Below, in pieces: positions 52,080-61,696 of a stretch of 64,000 bases of DNA. The notes under the pieces are model-generated. The model searched no databases. It was given only the letters and a program-made list of their open reading frames with translations, and was not told the DNA's origin. Source of the DNA: DATMER01 sp035536935 (GTDB taxonomy: Bacteria > Acidobacteriota > Thermoanaerobaculia > Multivoradales > UBA5704); contig DATLNC010000081.1 of NCBI GenBank assembly GCA_035536935.1, forward strand, positions 55,637-119,636. The letters are read 5' to 3'. Within the stretch, counting starts at the first letter, position 1. Every line of letters begins with the position of its first letter. The position numbers and the translations under genes are program-made.

Positions 52080-52544
52080 CTAATCTCGCTTCGAGGCTCT
52101 GTAATCCTTTCGTGGGCGGCTGGGCCGTGGACGGTCGCGCTTAGGCCGCACGTATCTCTCGGGAATCGTCAGGTCCATACGCGGCCCTTTGAACCGCGGC
52201 GGCGCAAGTTCCGGATCGGATGTGGTGCATTCGACGACGAGATCGTTGAAGTCGGCATCGGGTGCGTTGGTCCTATCGTCGGCCGAGATGGTCAGCATGA
52301 CGCCCTTCACGGGATCCCAGGACATCACTTCGATCTGGAAGCTGTCGAGCCACGCCCCCATCACCGGGTTGAACGCCTGCGACTTCACTTCGAAATCGAT
52401 CCCGCGCACGTTCGGTATGACGGTGCCCGGCACCATCGGATGCGCGCCATCGGCGTTCGTGGAGCCGGTAATCACGACGCGCTGGTCCCACGCTGCAAGC
52501 TTGGCAATCGCCGTCAAGGTCCAGGTTCCTGAAAGTCGTGCCAT
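52080..52544 (-). CDS. protein of unknown function downstream of FAD oxidase
   Basis: A protein of 154 residues starting at ATG 52544. There is no signal peptide. It is beta-rich (GTWTLTAIAKLAAWDQRVVI, FEVKSQAFNPVMGAWLDSF) with a basic tail (YVRPKRDRPRPSRPRKDY). I do not recognise the family. It begins 10 bp after the stop of the FAD-linked oxidase, so the two form an operon and may work together. Confidence 0.65.
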   Translation of the reverse strand: MARLSGTWTLTAIAKLAAWDQRVVITGSTNADGAHPMVPGTVIPNVRGIDFEVKSQAFNPVMGAWLDSFQIEVMSWDPVKGVMLTISADDRTNAPDADFNDLVVECTTSDPELAPPRFKGPRMDLTIPERYVRPKRDRPRPSRPRKDYRASKRD

Positions 52545-52554
52545 GGCGCGCTCG

Positions 52555-54708
52555 TTAAAGTTCCAGACCCGCACGTCTCGTGAACGCGTTGCTGAAGCCA
52601 TTCCGCCGCCCGTTCTCGGTGAACCGACGCAGCGCCTCGCGCCACATCGTCAGGGCTGCCGGTTTTGGCGGCGCGTTGAAAATCCGATCCACCTCGGTTC
52701 GCACCAACGGGTTGAACTGACCCCAATGAAACGGAGCCGCGAACATCGGATGTCGCGCAACTTGAGCTGCGTTCATCACGAAGGGCACACTGCCCGCGGC
52801 CTCACGGATCGCGGCAACTTCGATCACCAGCGTCTCTTCGAAACGCGACGGCGCGATCAGGCCGTTCGAGCCTTGAACGTACCGGAGCGAAACATATCCT
52901 GCCGTGAACCGACCCTCGTTCTCCTGTTGCGCCGCCTCGAAGGCGAGGATCTGATCGACATAGGTGCAATAAACGTCGGGGCGGCGCGCGTCGAAAAACA
53001 CCTCGATCGACTCCGCGTTGCCGAAGCAAGAGCGGTCCTTGTAATCGTGCGTGTCCATGACCGCATAACTGAGCGCCACAAAGTCGCGCTTCGACTGCTG
53101 GCTTTCGAAAATCATCAGAAAGATCATGCGTATCGTCATGATGGCAACCGGCCGCGGAATGTCGGGGTTGTTCATAACGCCTTCGATGGTCGCATTGACG
53201 ACCTGCGTGAGGCTGATGTCTCCGGAAGCCTCGATGTCATCCGCCAGCGCCCGCAAGATCTCGACGATGAGCTTGAGGATCAGGCAGATGTCTGTGATTG
53301 GATTGATGAGTCCCGCCGGCCCGAGGCCGGATGCGAGCGCGACGATGCTGGTGGCCGGGACGAAGCCGTCATCGATGACCTCCTGAACTGCGTCCGCGGC
53401 CTCTCGCAGCACGCCGGCGATGAAGTTGCCATTGGCGCACGCCTTCTGCAGGAACGTCCCGCTGGACGATCCCGACTTGGACGGATCCTCCGTAGGCTCG
53501 TAGGGAAAGGTCTTCCCCGCGGTAGCGGGCGTTCCACGCTCGTTGCGGCCTCGCATGCTGCCGTCCGGATTCTTCGCTTCCGGCGAACTGTGGGCAGCGA
53601 ACCAGCGCTGGGTGACTCCGACGCGATGCTCGTTGATGTTATGGGGGCAGGTGTTGACTGCAATCTGGAGGAAGCGGTTCGCGGTGCCGGCGAAGCTGCC
53701 AAAGCGCCGGACGAACTCGGCCTGCGCCGCAGTGCGTCCGTCCGCTGGAAAGTAGACCGGATCGAACACATGGTGCCGCTGCGGCCCATTGAGCAGCCGT
53801 TTCACTTCGGACCATGTCTCGAGCACGCGATGCTCATGCAGGCAATACTGCGGCACGACGCGCAGCACCAACGAAGCGATGATGCCGAAACGGCCGCCCG
53901 AGATGACGACGGCGTCGAAGATCGCGCTATCGCGGATGATATCGAAATTGGTGTCGGCAATGTTTCCGTAGTGACGCTTAAGTTTCTCATCGTCCGCAAT
54001 CGGCAACTCATCGCGGTTTGGTTCGATCCAGTAGTGCGCGCCGCCATCGGTCACGAGATGCAGCGCCACCACGCTGTCCGAAACGGGCTGCTGCCGGTAA
54101 TCGCCGCCGTGTGTACCCGTCGTCAATGCGCCGAATACCGTTTGCCCTCCAGCCCCTCCCAGCGTGGCGAACGCCCATGGGCCGTCGTAGGCATCGGCCG
54201 CGGGTGTTCCCGCCAGCGCGGCATTCAAGTGCGCAGCAAAGGTGCCGGGTTTCGCGCCTGCCTGATCCAGCAACGAGTAGGTCTCGTAAATGCGGGTTCC
54301 AGCCTTGATGTGGACGAAGAAAGGGCCCGAAGCCGGCCGCTGCAAGCATGGATCGGAGGTCAGGAGCTCCGCCTTGCCGGGCGGATTCGCAACGAGGAAG
54401 TGGAAGAGCGGCTCGGAATAGAGGTGGTCGAGATCGAGGTCGAGACCTGAATAGCGCGGGATGGGCTCGGGATCCGGCCCTGGCCAGTTCGTCTCGATCG
54501 CATCGTGATCGCTCAAGGCCGCTTCGGAAAGACCCCAGTGACTTCCCGACCCCTTGAACCTTGTGTTGGGTGGCCTGGATGCGCAGATGGAGATCAGATC
54601 TTCGAGCGTGTCGAAGCAGATGATTCGCGCCACGCTGGGCCTGATCGGCGTGGCGCGCGGATCGTGGTGGCGGGCCCACGGCGTGTTCTCCAGAATTTTG
54701 ATCGTCAC
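52555..54708 (-). CDS. FAD-linked oxidase, D-arabinono-lactone-oxidase-like
   Basis: A protein of 717 residues. The FAD (PCMH-type) domain is seen in RFKGSGSHWGLSEAAL, PFFVHIKAGTRIYE and ATLGGAGGQTVFGALTTGTH, where the last His is in the flavin-linkage/GTH position. A long middle region (~390-560) with helices is inserted, and the C-terminal FHWGQFNPLVRTEVDRIF corresponds to the HWxK-like end of aldonolactone oxidases. At 717 residues it is much longer than typical (~430-530). The codon use seems less GC-biased than its neighbours. The substrate is unknown. Confidence 0.75.
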   Translation of the reverse strand: MTIKILENTPWARHHDPRATPIRPSVARIICFDTLEDLISICASRPPNTRFKGSGSHWGLSEAALSDHDAIETNWPGPDPEPIPRYSGLDLDLDHLYSEPLFHFLVANPPGKAELLTSDPCLQRPASGPFFVHIKAGTRIYETYSLLDQAGAKPGTFAAHLNAALAGTPAADAYDGPWAFATLGGAGGQTVFGALTTGTHGGDYRQQPVSDSVVALHLVTDGGAHYWIEPNRDELPIADDEKLKRHYGNIADTNFDIIRDSAIFDAVVISGGRFGIIASLVLRVVPQYCLHEHRVLETWSEVKRLLNGPQRHHVFDPVYFPADGRTAAQAEFVRRFGSFAGTANRFLQIAVNTCPHNINEHRVGVTQRWFAAHSSPEAKNPDGSMRGRNERGTPATAGKTFPYEPTEDPSKSGSSSGTFLQKACANGNFIAGVLREAADAVQEVIDDGFVPATSIVALASGLGPAGLINPITDICLILKLIVEILRALADDIEASGDISLTQVVNATIEGVMNNPDIPRPVAIMTIRMIFLMIFESQQSKRDFVALSYAVMDTHDYKDRSCFGNAESIEVFFDARRPDVYCTYVDQILAFEAAQQENEGRFTAGYVSLRYVQGSNGLIAPSRFEETLVIEVAAIREAAGSVPFVMNAAQVARHPMFAAPFHWGQFNPLVRTEVDRIFNAPPKPAALTMWREALRRFTENGRRNGFSNAFTRRAGLEL

Positions 54709-54853
54709 GAGAAATCCTCCTCGTTGCCATCACCGCACCCGAGCCTGCTCTGTGGGCTTGCGTTAAGGCTACACGCTACGCTTATCAACGTCAAAGCGAT
54801 AGAGCTTGACGCATAAGCACTTGGGAACAGGTGTACACCCTGTCCCTTGGCAT

Positions 54854-55600
54854 TCAAGCCTTGGTCATCTCAGCGACGAGCCGCTGGGAAGAGCCGCGGT
54901 CCCAGGCTCGGAGGTCGTAATCCCCCCAGAGGCAGGAGATCCGGAGGCCGGCGGAGCGGGCGCGGTCTTCCAGCTCTTCTACCGACCAGAGACGGCCGGG
55001 AAAGGAGGCTTGGGTCTCGAGCTCTCCATCCCGCCGGTACTCGAAACGCGCGGTGCAGAGGCGGGTCTCGGGATCGCAGTGCCAGATTTGCCTGACGCAG
55101 AGCTTGCCGCCCTGAGCCGCATGTTCCCTGACCAGGCCATCCGCGGCATCTTCCCGGTCCTCGGGAGGAAACCAGGCCGCATCCAGGACGAAACGGCCCC
55201 CGGGGGCGAGGTGCTCGGCCACCACGGCAAAGGCTTGGTCGCGGTCCTCGTCCTCCGTGAGATGGACAAAGGGATCGTCCACGGCCGCGATCAGATCGAA
55301 TTCCTCTTGCAGGCTCAGCTCGCGCATGTCGGCGGCGAGGAGATGGACGTTGGCGAGGCCATGCAGCTTGCGGCGGGCCTCGGCGATCAGCTCGGGGCTG
55401 AGCTCGGAGGCCACGACGCGGCCCGCCTTCTGCGCGAGGAACGCGGTGGCCCGGCCGGTGCCCGCGCCCAGCTCCAGGACGCGGCACCCCGGAGGCTCGC
55501 CCGCCATGCGGGCCCAGAAATCCTCGTCCCCCCGCTCGCTCAGCTCGGCGTCATAGAAGGGGAGGATGCGGCGGTAGTAATCCTGAACTTCGGTGGACAT
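54854..55600 (-). CDS. class I SAM-dependent methyltransferase
   Basis: A protein of 248 residues. Motif I VLELGAGTGRATAFLA, acidic motif VVASELS, DLIAAVDDPFVHL and post-motif HLAPGGRFVLDAAW are complete. It is cytoplasmic. The substrate is not predictable. ATG 55600 is taken; GTG/ATG codons further upstream lack ribosome sites. Confidence 0.9.
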   Translation of the reverse strand: MSTEVQDYYRRILPFYDAELSERGDEDFWARMAGEPPGCRVLELGAGTGRATAFLAQKAGRVVASELSPELIAEARRKLHGLANVHLLAADMRELSLQEEFDLIAAVDDPFVHLTEDEDRDQAFAVVAEHLAPGGRFVLDAAWFPPEDREDAADGLVREHAAQGGKLCVRQIWHCDPETRLCTARFEYRRDGELETQASFPGRLWSVEELEDRARSAGLRISCLWGDYDLRAWDRGSSQRLVAEMTKA

Positions 55601-55678
55601 GCGGTCGGTATGTAGCAAAGCGCCTGCCCGATCCGGGCAGTTCGGGGGGATCCGTGGGCCGCCCGCGGGGAAAACCGT

Positions 55679-56734
55679 TCAGTAGGGATCCCGGCCGAAC
55701 AGCAGCTCGAGGCCGAACCCGATCAGCACCGAGCCCTCGCGCTGCTCGTCGAGCGATTTGCGGGGCCAGGTGTAGCCGCCGATCAGCTCTCCGAAGAGCC
55801 ACTCGCGGTTCAGGGGCCGCCGGTACACGGTGCGGGCGCCGTACTCGCGCAGGTCGACCTCGTCGCCGGTCGAGCCGCGAAGGAAGAGCTCGTAGGCGAG
55901 CGCCGATCTCGATCCCAGGTTCTGATAGAGCACCGTCGCCGAGCGCCAGTCCAGGCCGTCGGTGGCTTCCGAGATCGTGCCCACCGTCCCCCAGTGGAAG
56001 AGGAGCGCCCGCCGCTTCAGGACGTAATCGAAGTCGGCGCTCGAGGTCGAGCCGAAGCCGTCGCGGTTCTCGTAGAAGACGGTCTCGCGAAGCCGCCAGA
56101 CCGATCGCTCGCCCAGGAACACGTTGCGCCGCAGGCGGCTCTGCACGAAAACCTCGGGAGCCGTGCTCAGGCGGGCGCCGACGCGGAAGTCGAGGCGTTC
56201 CTCCCATCGTCCGGGGGGCGAATATCCGAGCCCGGCCAGCCACCGGTCGTCGGTTTCGATTCCAAACACCGACGAGCGGATGGCAAAGCCTTCCTGGCGT
56301 CCTTGCACGAAATCATCGCGGTCGTCCCGGCCGAGGAAGAGGTTGACCCGCCTGTCGAGGTTCGGCAGGTCGTATTTGAGGCGGAGCCGAGCCCTGGGCT
56401 GGGCCCCATCCGCTTCGGTGTAGATCGTGGACAGCTCGACGCGGCCGGATACGGCGCGGGCGTTCTCGACGTCCGGCCGGCCGAAGAGCCCGTCGAACCA
56501 GAGCGTGGCGCCGCAGAAGGTTTCCTCGAGCCGGCGGCGGCTGTTGTCGAGCAGGCTCTCCACCATCGGCTCGCCTTCCCGGCAGAGCTCGCGGAGAGAC
56601 GGCTCAACCGAGCTGGCCGGCGGCGCAGCTTCGGCAGGCACGGTCTCCGGCTTGTGCCGGCCGGCACAGCCGGTCGCAACGACTGCGGACAGGAGCAGGA
56701 CGTGGACGTGCACCAGGAGCCGGTGGCCGTTCAT
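55679..56734 (-). CDS. putative outer-membrane beta-barrel lipoprotein
   Basis: A protein of 351 residues with a lipoprotein signal (VHVLLLSAVVATGC). After a short Pro/Ala linker, alternating hydrophobic strands of 10-12 residues run to the C-terminus (RARLRLKYDLPNLDRRVNLF, RRNVFLGERSVWRLRETVF, GSVLIGFGLELLFGRDPY), ending in an aromatic residue as in outer-membrane barrels. About 12-14 strands are likely. The function is unknown. Confidence 0.7.
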   Translation of the reverse strand: MNGHRLLVHVHVLLLSAVVATGCAGRHKPETVPAEAAPPASSVEPSLRELCREGEPMVESLLDNSRRRLEETFCGATLWFDGLFGRPDVENARAVSGRVELSTIYTEADGAQPRARLRLKYDLPNLDRRVNLFLGRDDRDDFVQGRQEGFAIRSSVFGIETDDRWLAGLGYSPPGRWEERLDFRVGARLSTAPEVFVQSRLRRNVFLGERSVWRLRETVFYENRDGFGSTSSADFDYVLKRRALLFHWGTVGTISEATDGLDWRSATVLYQNLGSRSALAYELFLRGSTGDEVDLREYGARTVYRRPLNREWLFGELIGGYTWPRKSLDEQREGSVLIGFGLELLFGRDPY

Positions 56735-56790
56735 GGCCAGACTGGATTGCAAATGTGCAGCCAGTATTACCAGCCCCGGGTAGGGCCGCC

Positions 56791-57513
56791 CTACGCTAGG
56801 CTGTGGAAGACCTTCTGCACGTCGTCGTCCTGCTCCAGGCGGTCGACGAGCTTGAGGACTTCCTCAGCCTGCGGCTCGGCGAGGTCGACGGGCGTAACGG
56901 GGATGTACTCCGACTCGGCGGAGAGGGGGGTGATACTGCGGTCCTCCAGAGCCTTCTGCAACGTGCCGAAGTCGTTGAACGCGCAGCGCAGCACGAGCTG
57001 CGGCTCGCCCTTTTCGCCCGTGGACTCGCCCATCTCTTCGAGCCCGTGGTCGATGAGCTCCATCTCCAGCTCATCCTGATCGAGCTTCTTGGGGTCGAGG
57101 CGGAACGTGCCCATCTTCTTGAACTGGAAGGAGACGCTGCCGGAGTTCCCCAGGGTGCCGCCGCCCTTGTTGAAATGGGTGCGCATGTTGGAGACGGTGC
57201 GGGTGGGGTTGTTGGTGGCGGTCTCGACCATGACGGCGACGCCGTGCGGGGCGTAACCTTCGTAGACGATCTCCTCGAAGCTTTCCGCCTCCTTGCCCGC
57301 CGCGCGCTTGATCGCCGCCTCGACCTTGTCCTTGGGCATGTTGACGGCGCGCGCGTTCTGCACGACCCGCCGCAGCATCGGGTTGTTGACGGGGTCGGGC
57401 CCGCCCGCCTTGACGGCGATGGTGATTTCCTTGCCGATCCGGGCGAACTGCTTCGCCATCCGGTCCCAGCGAGCGAACATCGTGTGTTTTCTGGTTTCGA
57501 AGATGCGTCCCAT
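56791..57513 (-). CDS. YebC/PmpR-family protein (YeeN type)
   Basis: A protein of 240 residues covering the whole family: MGRIFETRKHTMFARWDRMA, NARAVNMPKDKVEAAIKRA, YEGYAPHGVAVMVETATNN, NKGGGTLGNSGSVSFQF and the C-terminal LVDRLEQDDDVQKVF. The N-terminus resembles the YeeN branch rather than canonical YebC. Members act as transcription regulators or, as more recently shown, help ribosomes translate proline stretches. Confidence 0.93.
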   Translation of the reverse strand: MGRIFETRKHTMFARWDRMAKQFARIGKEITIAVKAGGPDPVNNPMLRRVVQNARAVNMPKDKVEAAIKRAAGKEAESFEEIVYEGYAPHGVAVMVETATNNPTRTVSNMRTHFNKGGGTLGNSGSVSFQFKKMGTFRLDPKKLDQDELEMELIDHGLEEMGESTGEKGEPQLVLRCAFNDFGTLQKALEDRSITPLSAESEYIPVTPVDLAEPQAEEVLKLVDRLEQDDDVQKVFHSLA

Positions 57514-57570
57514 GGCGGGAAATCTAGCCCGAGGGCCGCCGCTGAGTAAAGCGGCGGCCGGATCAGGCCC

Positions 57571-57978
57571 TCATTTCGGTTCGGTGGAGATGGAGATGTT
57601 GAAGCCGTCGGGATCGACGACGGCGAAGTCGCGGAGGCCCCAGGGCTGGTCGGTGGGCTCGTGGGTGAGCTGGCCGCCCCGCTGCTTGATGGCGGCGGCG
57701 AGCTGGTCCACGTCCTGGGAGGTCGTGCAGAAGATGCGGACGCCGGCGCCCTTCTGGCGCTCCCGCCCCTTGGCGAAGTCGTCCTGGCCCAACATGACCT
57801 GGACGTCGCCGGCACTCATCCGGACCCCCATGAGGGCGTCTCCGTTCTTGTACTCCTCGGCCACGGTGAAGCCGAGGACGTCCCGGTACCAGGCCAGGCT
57901 GGCCTGCAGGTCCGTGGCCGTGATCGCGAGCATCATCGCCCGCAAGTTGAGCGTTTCCTGCTGTTTGGATTCGTTCAT
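57571..57978 (-). CDS. VOC-family (glyoxalase/bleomycin-resistance-like) protein
   Basis: A protein of 135 residues, one VOC module: ITATDLQASLAWYRDVLGF at the N-terminus, AGDVQVMLGQDD, and GLRDFAVVDPDGFNISI at the C-terminus. It is a likely dimer with a metal or small-molecule site; the substrate is unknown. It is divergent from the AraC regulator, 67 bp between starts, so that regulator may control it. Confidence 0.9.
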   Translation of the reverse strand: MNESKQQETLNLRAMMLAITATDLQASLAWYRDVLGFTVAEEYKNGDALMGVRMSAGDVQVMLGQDDFAKGRERQKGAGVRIFCTTSQDVDQLAAAIKQRGGQLTHEPTDQPWGLRDFAVVDPDGFNISISTEPK

Positions 57979-58045
57979 CGTGCCCTCCCAGGGAAAAGAG
58001 AGATCCGCGGCCGAAGACTAGCACGGGTGTAGAATCCGGACCTGT

Positions 58046-58864
58046 ATGGCCGCCATCCTCCCTTCCGGCAGCTTTCTCGGAATGCTCCAGAGAAAGGTCG
58101 ACGCCGAGGGCTTCTCCTTCCGGGAGGTCGTGGACCGCTCGGAGGAGGAGATCCCCCGGCATACCCACGAAGAGGCCCACTTCATCTTCGTGCTGCAGGG
58201 CTCCTACATCACTTCGGCGCGCGAGGTCGAGCCCGTCTGTTCTTCCCGGACGCTGCTCTTCAACCCGGCGGGCACTACGCATCGCGACCGGTTCCAGACG
58301 CGGGGCGGACGCTTCCTGGCGATCTCGGTCACGCCCGAGAGGCTGCGCCTCGTGCAGGAGCAGATCTCCCTGATCGATCATCCGGTCGGGTTCTGCCAGG
58401 GCCGCATGCCGTGGCTCGCGGCCCGGCTCTACCGGGAGCTCCGGGCGCGGGACCGCCTCTCTCCGCTCGTGATGGAAGGGATCGCCCTCGAGCTCCTGGG
58501 CCAGACGGCGCGGCAGAAACTGCGGCCGGGCCGAAGGCCGCCGCGCTGGCTGCGTACGGTGCAGGAGCTCATCCACGACCGCTTCCCCTCGTTGCCGGGC
58601 GTCGCCGAAATCGCCCGGACCGCGGGCGTACATCCGGTCTACCTGGCCCGGGCCTTCCGCGAGCATCACGGCATGACGATCGGGGAGTACGTGCGGAAGC
58701 TGCGGGTCGAGCACGCGTGCCGGCTGATCTCGACGACCGGCGCGCCGCTCTCCGAGATCGCCCTCGCGGCAGGCTTCTGCGACCAGAGCCACTTCTCCCG
58801 CACGTTCAAGAGGATGACCGGCTCCTCTCCCGCCGAATATCGCAGGGTGGGCAGGTTGGTCTGA
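58046..58864 (+). CDS. AraC-family transcriptional regulator
   Basis: A protein of 272 residues. The N-terminal cupin sensor shows HTHEEAHFIFVLQGSY and LLFNPAGTTHRDRF. The C-terminal ~100 residues are the double HTH: GVAEIARTAGVHPVYLARAF and LSEIALAAGFCDQSHFSRTF, the second with the family signature. It probably responds to a small ligand. Candidate targets are itself, the VOC gene and the S9 peptidase gene 57 bp downstream. Confidence 0.93.
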   Translation: MAAILPSGSFLGMLQRKVDAEGFSFREVVDRSEEEIPRHTHEEAHFIFVLQGSYITSAREVEPVCSSRTLLFNPAGTTHRDRFQTRGGRFLAISVTPERLRLVQEQISLIDHPVGFCQGRMPWLAARLYRELRARDRLSPLVMEGIALELLGQTARQKLRPGRRPPRWLRTVQELIHDRFPSLPGVAEIARTAGVHPVYLARAFREHHGMTIGEYVRKLRVEHACRLISTTGAPLSEIALAAGFCDQSHFSRTFKRMTGSSPAEYRRVGRLV

Positions 58865-58921
58865 TCCCAGAAGGTTTCGCGCTTCCAAGACAGGCCCGGG
58901 ACGCGCTGCTAGCTTCCGGAC

Positions 58922-60898
58922 ATGAAAGCCATACTGCTGACGACGCTGTTCCTGACCGGCCCCGCCTTCGGCGCGAGCTCGCCGACACTCGACGAATGGA
59001 TGAGCCTCAAAATTGTGGACGCTCCGCGCATCTCGCCCGACGGGCGTTCCGTGGCCTACTTGGTCCAGGAGGCCAACTGGGAGGAGAACACGTACGAGTC
59101 GGAGGTCTGGGTCGCCTCCGCCGAGACCGGCGAAAGCCGTCCGCTCGCACCAGGAAAAGGCTCGGGCTGGAGCCCCGCGTGGTCGCCCGACGGCCGGCGC
59201 GTAGCCTTCCTCTCCGACCGGGAGGGCACGGTGCAGGTCTACGCGGCCTCGCCGGCCAAAGGTGAAGCGGTCCGGCTCACGCAGGCGGCGGCCGGAGTCG
59301 ACGTGTTCCAATGGTCCCCCGACGGCCGCCACATCGCCTACACCTCCGGCGAGGTCCTTCCCCGGCCCTTGACGGGGTCAACCGGCGAGGAGCCGAAGGA
59401 GTTCCACGTCGTGGGCGACGACCCGGTGAGGACCACCTGCCTGTGGAGGATCGAGGTCGGAGGCGGCCCGGCGGAGCGCCTGACGGACGGCGCCGATTTC
59501 GCCGTCGACGACTTCGCCTGGTCGCCGGACTCGCGGCGCATCGCCTTCCATGCGAGCCAGGTCGGCGTTCCCCAGCCCTTCTACACCTACGACATCTACG
59601 TCCTGGATATCGGGGACAAGGCCGACAGGGCGGTGCGGAAGATCGTCGACCGGCAGGGCCCCGACTTCTTCCCGGTCTGGTCCCCCGATGGCAGGGAGAT
59701 CGCCTACAGGACGTACGTGCGCTCGGCGGACGACGAGTACCACACCTGGTCCAGCGGGTACATCGCGGTGGTGCCGGCCGAGGGCGGCGCATCGCGCCTG
59801 CTGACGGAGGCGTTCGACGAGAACCCCACGCCGCTGGCATGGTCGCCGCGGGGGATCTACTTCGCCGGCCGCCAGAGGACGTATCAGCACCTGTTCCGCG
59901 TGAACCCTTCGACCCGGGAGATCGAGCGGGTGAGCGGACCTTCCGAAGCCGTGCTCGCCTCGTTCTCGTTCAGCGCCGATTTCACGCACGCGGCGTTCGC
60001 CGGCGCGGACGCGAAGAGCTATCAGGAGATCTATGTCTCGCCGCTCGAGCCGTTCGCGCCGCGCAAGCTGACGGCCATGGGCAGGCAGCTCGAGGCGTGG
60101 AAGATCGCGTCACGGGAGATCGTCGAGTGGACGTCGCAGGACGGGACGCCGATCGAGGGCGTCCTGATCAAGCCCGCCGGCTTCGATCCCGCGAAGAAAT
60201 ACCCTCTGCTCGTGATCCTTCACTCCGGCCCCGTGGCGAGCGATCAGGCGACCATCACGCGCGATCTGCCATACCCGGCGGAGCTGTTCGCCGCGAAGGG
60301 AGCCCTCGTCCTGCGTCCCAACTACCGCGGCTCCATCGGCTACGGCGCGAGTTTCCGCGGGCTGCTTGCGGGCAACCTGGGTCTGTCGCAATACCAGGAC
60401 GTGATCGCGGGCGTGGACCGGTTGATCGCGCAGGGGATCGTCGATCGCGACCGGGTCGGCGCGATGGGCTGGAGCCATGGAGGGTACATCGCGGCATTCA
60501 TGACTGCGTACAGCGACCGTTTCCGGGCGGTCTCGGTCGGCCAGTGCGTCTCGGACTGGAGGCTCTTCTACACGGTCGGCGGCGGCTCGGACGTGAAGCC
60601 CGATTACCTGGGGGCCACGCCCTGGGACGCCCCGGAGGCGTATCGCAAGGCATCGCCGCTCACCTACGTCAAGCGGGCGAGGACCCCGACCCTCATCCAG
60701 CACGGCGACGCCGACGGCACTGCTCCAATCGCCGGCGGCTACGAGCTGCGCCGGGCGCTCGAGGACCAGGGCGTGCCGGTCCGCATGATCGTCTACCGCG
60801 GAGCGGGGCATCTGCCCAACGGCCTGAGGCAGACGCGCGCCGTGGTGGAGCACAACCTGGAGTGGTTCGGCCGCTGGATCTGGGGCGAGGCCCCCTGA
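58922..60898 (+). CDS. S9-family prolyl oligopeptidase-like peptidase
   Basis: A protein of 658 residues with signal peptide (ILLTTLFLTGPAFG). Residues ~30-390 are a TolB/DPP4-type propeller (WSPAWSPDGRRVAFLSD, FQWSPDGRHIAYTSG, FFPVWSPDGREIAYRTY). The C-terminal alpha/beta-hydrolase has Ser518 (GWSHGGY), Asp598 (HGDADGTAP) and His630 (GAGHLP), a complete triad. It cleaves short peptides, often after Pro or Ala, in the periplasm. A 12-bp hairpin follows the gene. Confidence 0.93.
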   Translation: MKAILLTTLFLTGPAFGASSPTLDEWMSLKIVDAPRISPDGRSVAYLVQEANWEENTYESEVWVASAETGESRPLAPGKGSGWSPAWSPDGRRVAFLSDREGTVQVYAASPAKGEAVRLTQAAAGVDVFQWSPDGRHIAYTSGEVLPRPLTGSTGEEPKEFHVVGDDPVRTTCLWRIEVGGGPAERLTDGADFAVDDFAWSPDSRRIAFHASQVGVPQPFYTYDIYVLDIGDKADRAVRKIVDRQGPDFFPVWSPDGREIAYRTYVRSADDEYHTWSSGYIAVVPAEGGASRLLTEAFDENPTPLAWSPRGIYFAGRQRTYQHLFRVNPSTREIERVSGPSEAVLASFSFSADFTHAAFAGADAKSYQEIYVSPLEPFAPRKLTAMGRQLEAWKIASREIVEWTSQDGTPIEGVLIKPAGFDPAKKYPLLVILHSGPVASDQATITRDLPYPAELFAAKGALVLRPNYRGSIGYGASFRGLLAGNLGLSQYQDVIAGVDRLIAQGIVDRDRVGAMGWSHGGYIAAFMTAYSDRFRAVSVGQCVSDWRLFYTVGGGSDVKPDYLGATPWDAPEAYRKASPLTYVKRARTPTLIQHGDADGTAPIAGGYELRRALEDQGVPVRMIVYRGAGHLPNGLRQTRAVVEHNLEWFGRWIWGEAP

Positions 60899-60935
60899 AG
60901 ATCGCACCCGCGGACCCGTGATAGGCTCGTTTGCC

Positions 60936-60967
60936 CCCTGTCCAGGCACTCTACTGCCTGTACAGGG
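60936..60967 (+). terminator. hairpin after the S9 peptidase gene
   Basis: CCCTGT-C-CAGGCA (60936-60948) pairs with TGCCTG-T-ACAGGG (60955-60967): 12 pairs, one C/T mismatch, six-base loop. No T-run follows. It separates the peptidase gene from the SDR-ETF operon. Confidence 0.5.
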
Positions 60968-60997
60968 AGATATCTTCGGCAACCCCGGAAACGAGCC

Positions 60998-61696
60998 ATG
61001 AGCGGAAGAGTCCTGATTACCGGCGCGGCCGGCGCCCTCGGGCGGAGCGTGGTGCAACGCTTCCTCGACGGAGGCGACCGGGTCCTCGCCGTCGACGCCA
61101 ACGAGGCCGCCCTGGGCGAGCTGACGGGGCTCGCCCCGTCGGACCGGCTGTCCGTGCGGCGCGTAAATCTTGCCGATTCCGGCGAGGTCGAGCGCCTGTT
61201 TGACGAAGCCGAGGGGGCTTCGGGCATCCCTTCTGCAGTGATTCACCTCGTGGGCGGCTTTCGCTTTGCCCGCTTCGCCGACCTGACCGACCGCGACTGG
61301 AGCTATCTGTTGACGCTGAACCTGGAGACCACCTTCCGCGTGTTCCGCGAGTGCGCCCGGCGTTTCGAGAAGGCGGGCGGCGGTTCCGTGGTGGCGGTCT
61401 CCGCTCCGGCGGCGCTGCTCGGCGAGGCCGGGGTCGGGGGCTACTCGGCTGCCAAGGCAGGCGTGCTGCGCATGGTCGAGTCTCTGGCCCGCGAGATCGC
61501 GCCGTCCGGCGGGCGCGCCAACGCCATCCTCCCTGGCACCATGGACACTCCCGCGAACCGCGAGGCCATGCCCGACGCCGATCCCGCGCAGTGGGTATCG
61601 ACGGACGCGGTGGCCTCCGCAATCCATTTCCTTACGACTCCGGCCGCGGCAGGCATCAACGGCGCCGCGGTGCGGGTTCCCGGACGGAGCCTATGA
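60998..61696 (+). CDS. short-chain dehydrogenase/reductase (SDR)
   Basis: A protein of 232 residues. TGAAGALG cofactor loop, a conserved HLVGGF in place of NNAG, catalytic YSAAK (Tyr-x-x-x-Lys) and NAILPGTMDTPANR. The change of NNAG to HLVGG puts it in the sub-branch seen in some eukaryotic and bacterial SDRs related to quinoid dihydropteridine reductase. First gene of the ETF operon; the glutaredoxin-like gene overlaps by ATGA. Confidence 0.9.
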   Translation: MSGRVLITGAAGALGRSVVQRFLDGGDRVLAVDANEAALGELTGLAPSDRLSVRRVNLADSGEVERLFDEAEGASGIPSAVIHLVGGFRFARFADLTDRDWSYLLTLNLETTFRVFRECARRFEKAGGGSVVAVSAPAALLGEAGVGGYSAAKAGVLRMVESLAREIAPSGGRANAILPGTMDTPANREAMPDADPAQWVSTDAVASAIHFLTTPAAAGINGAAVRVPGRSL

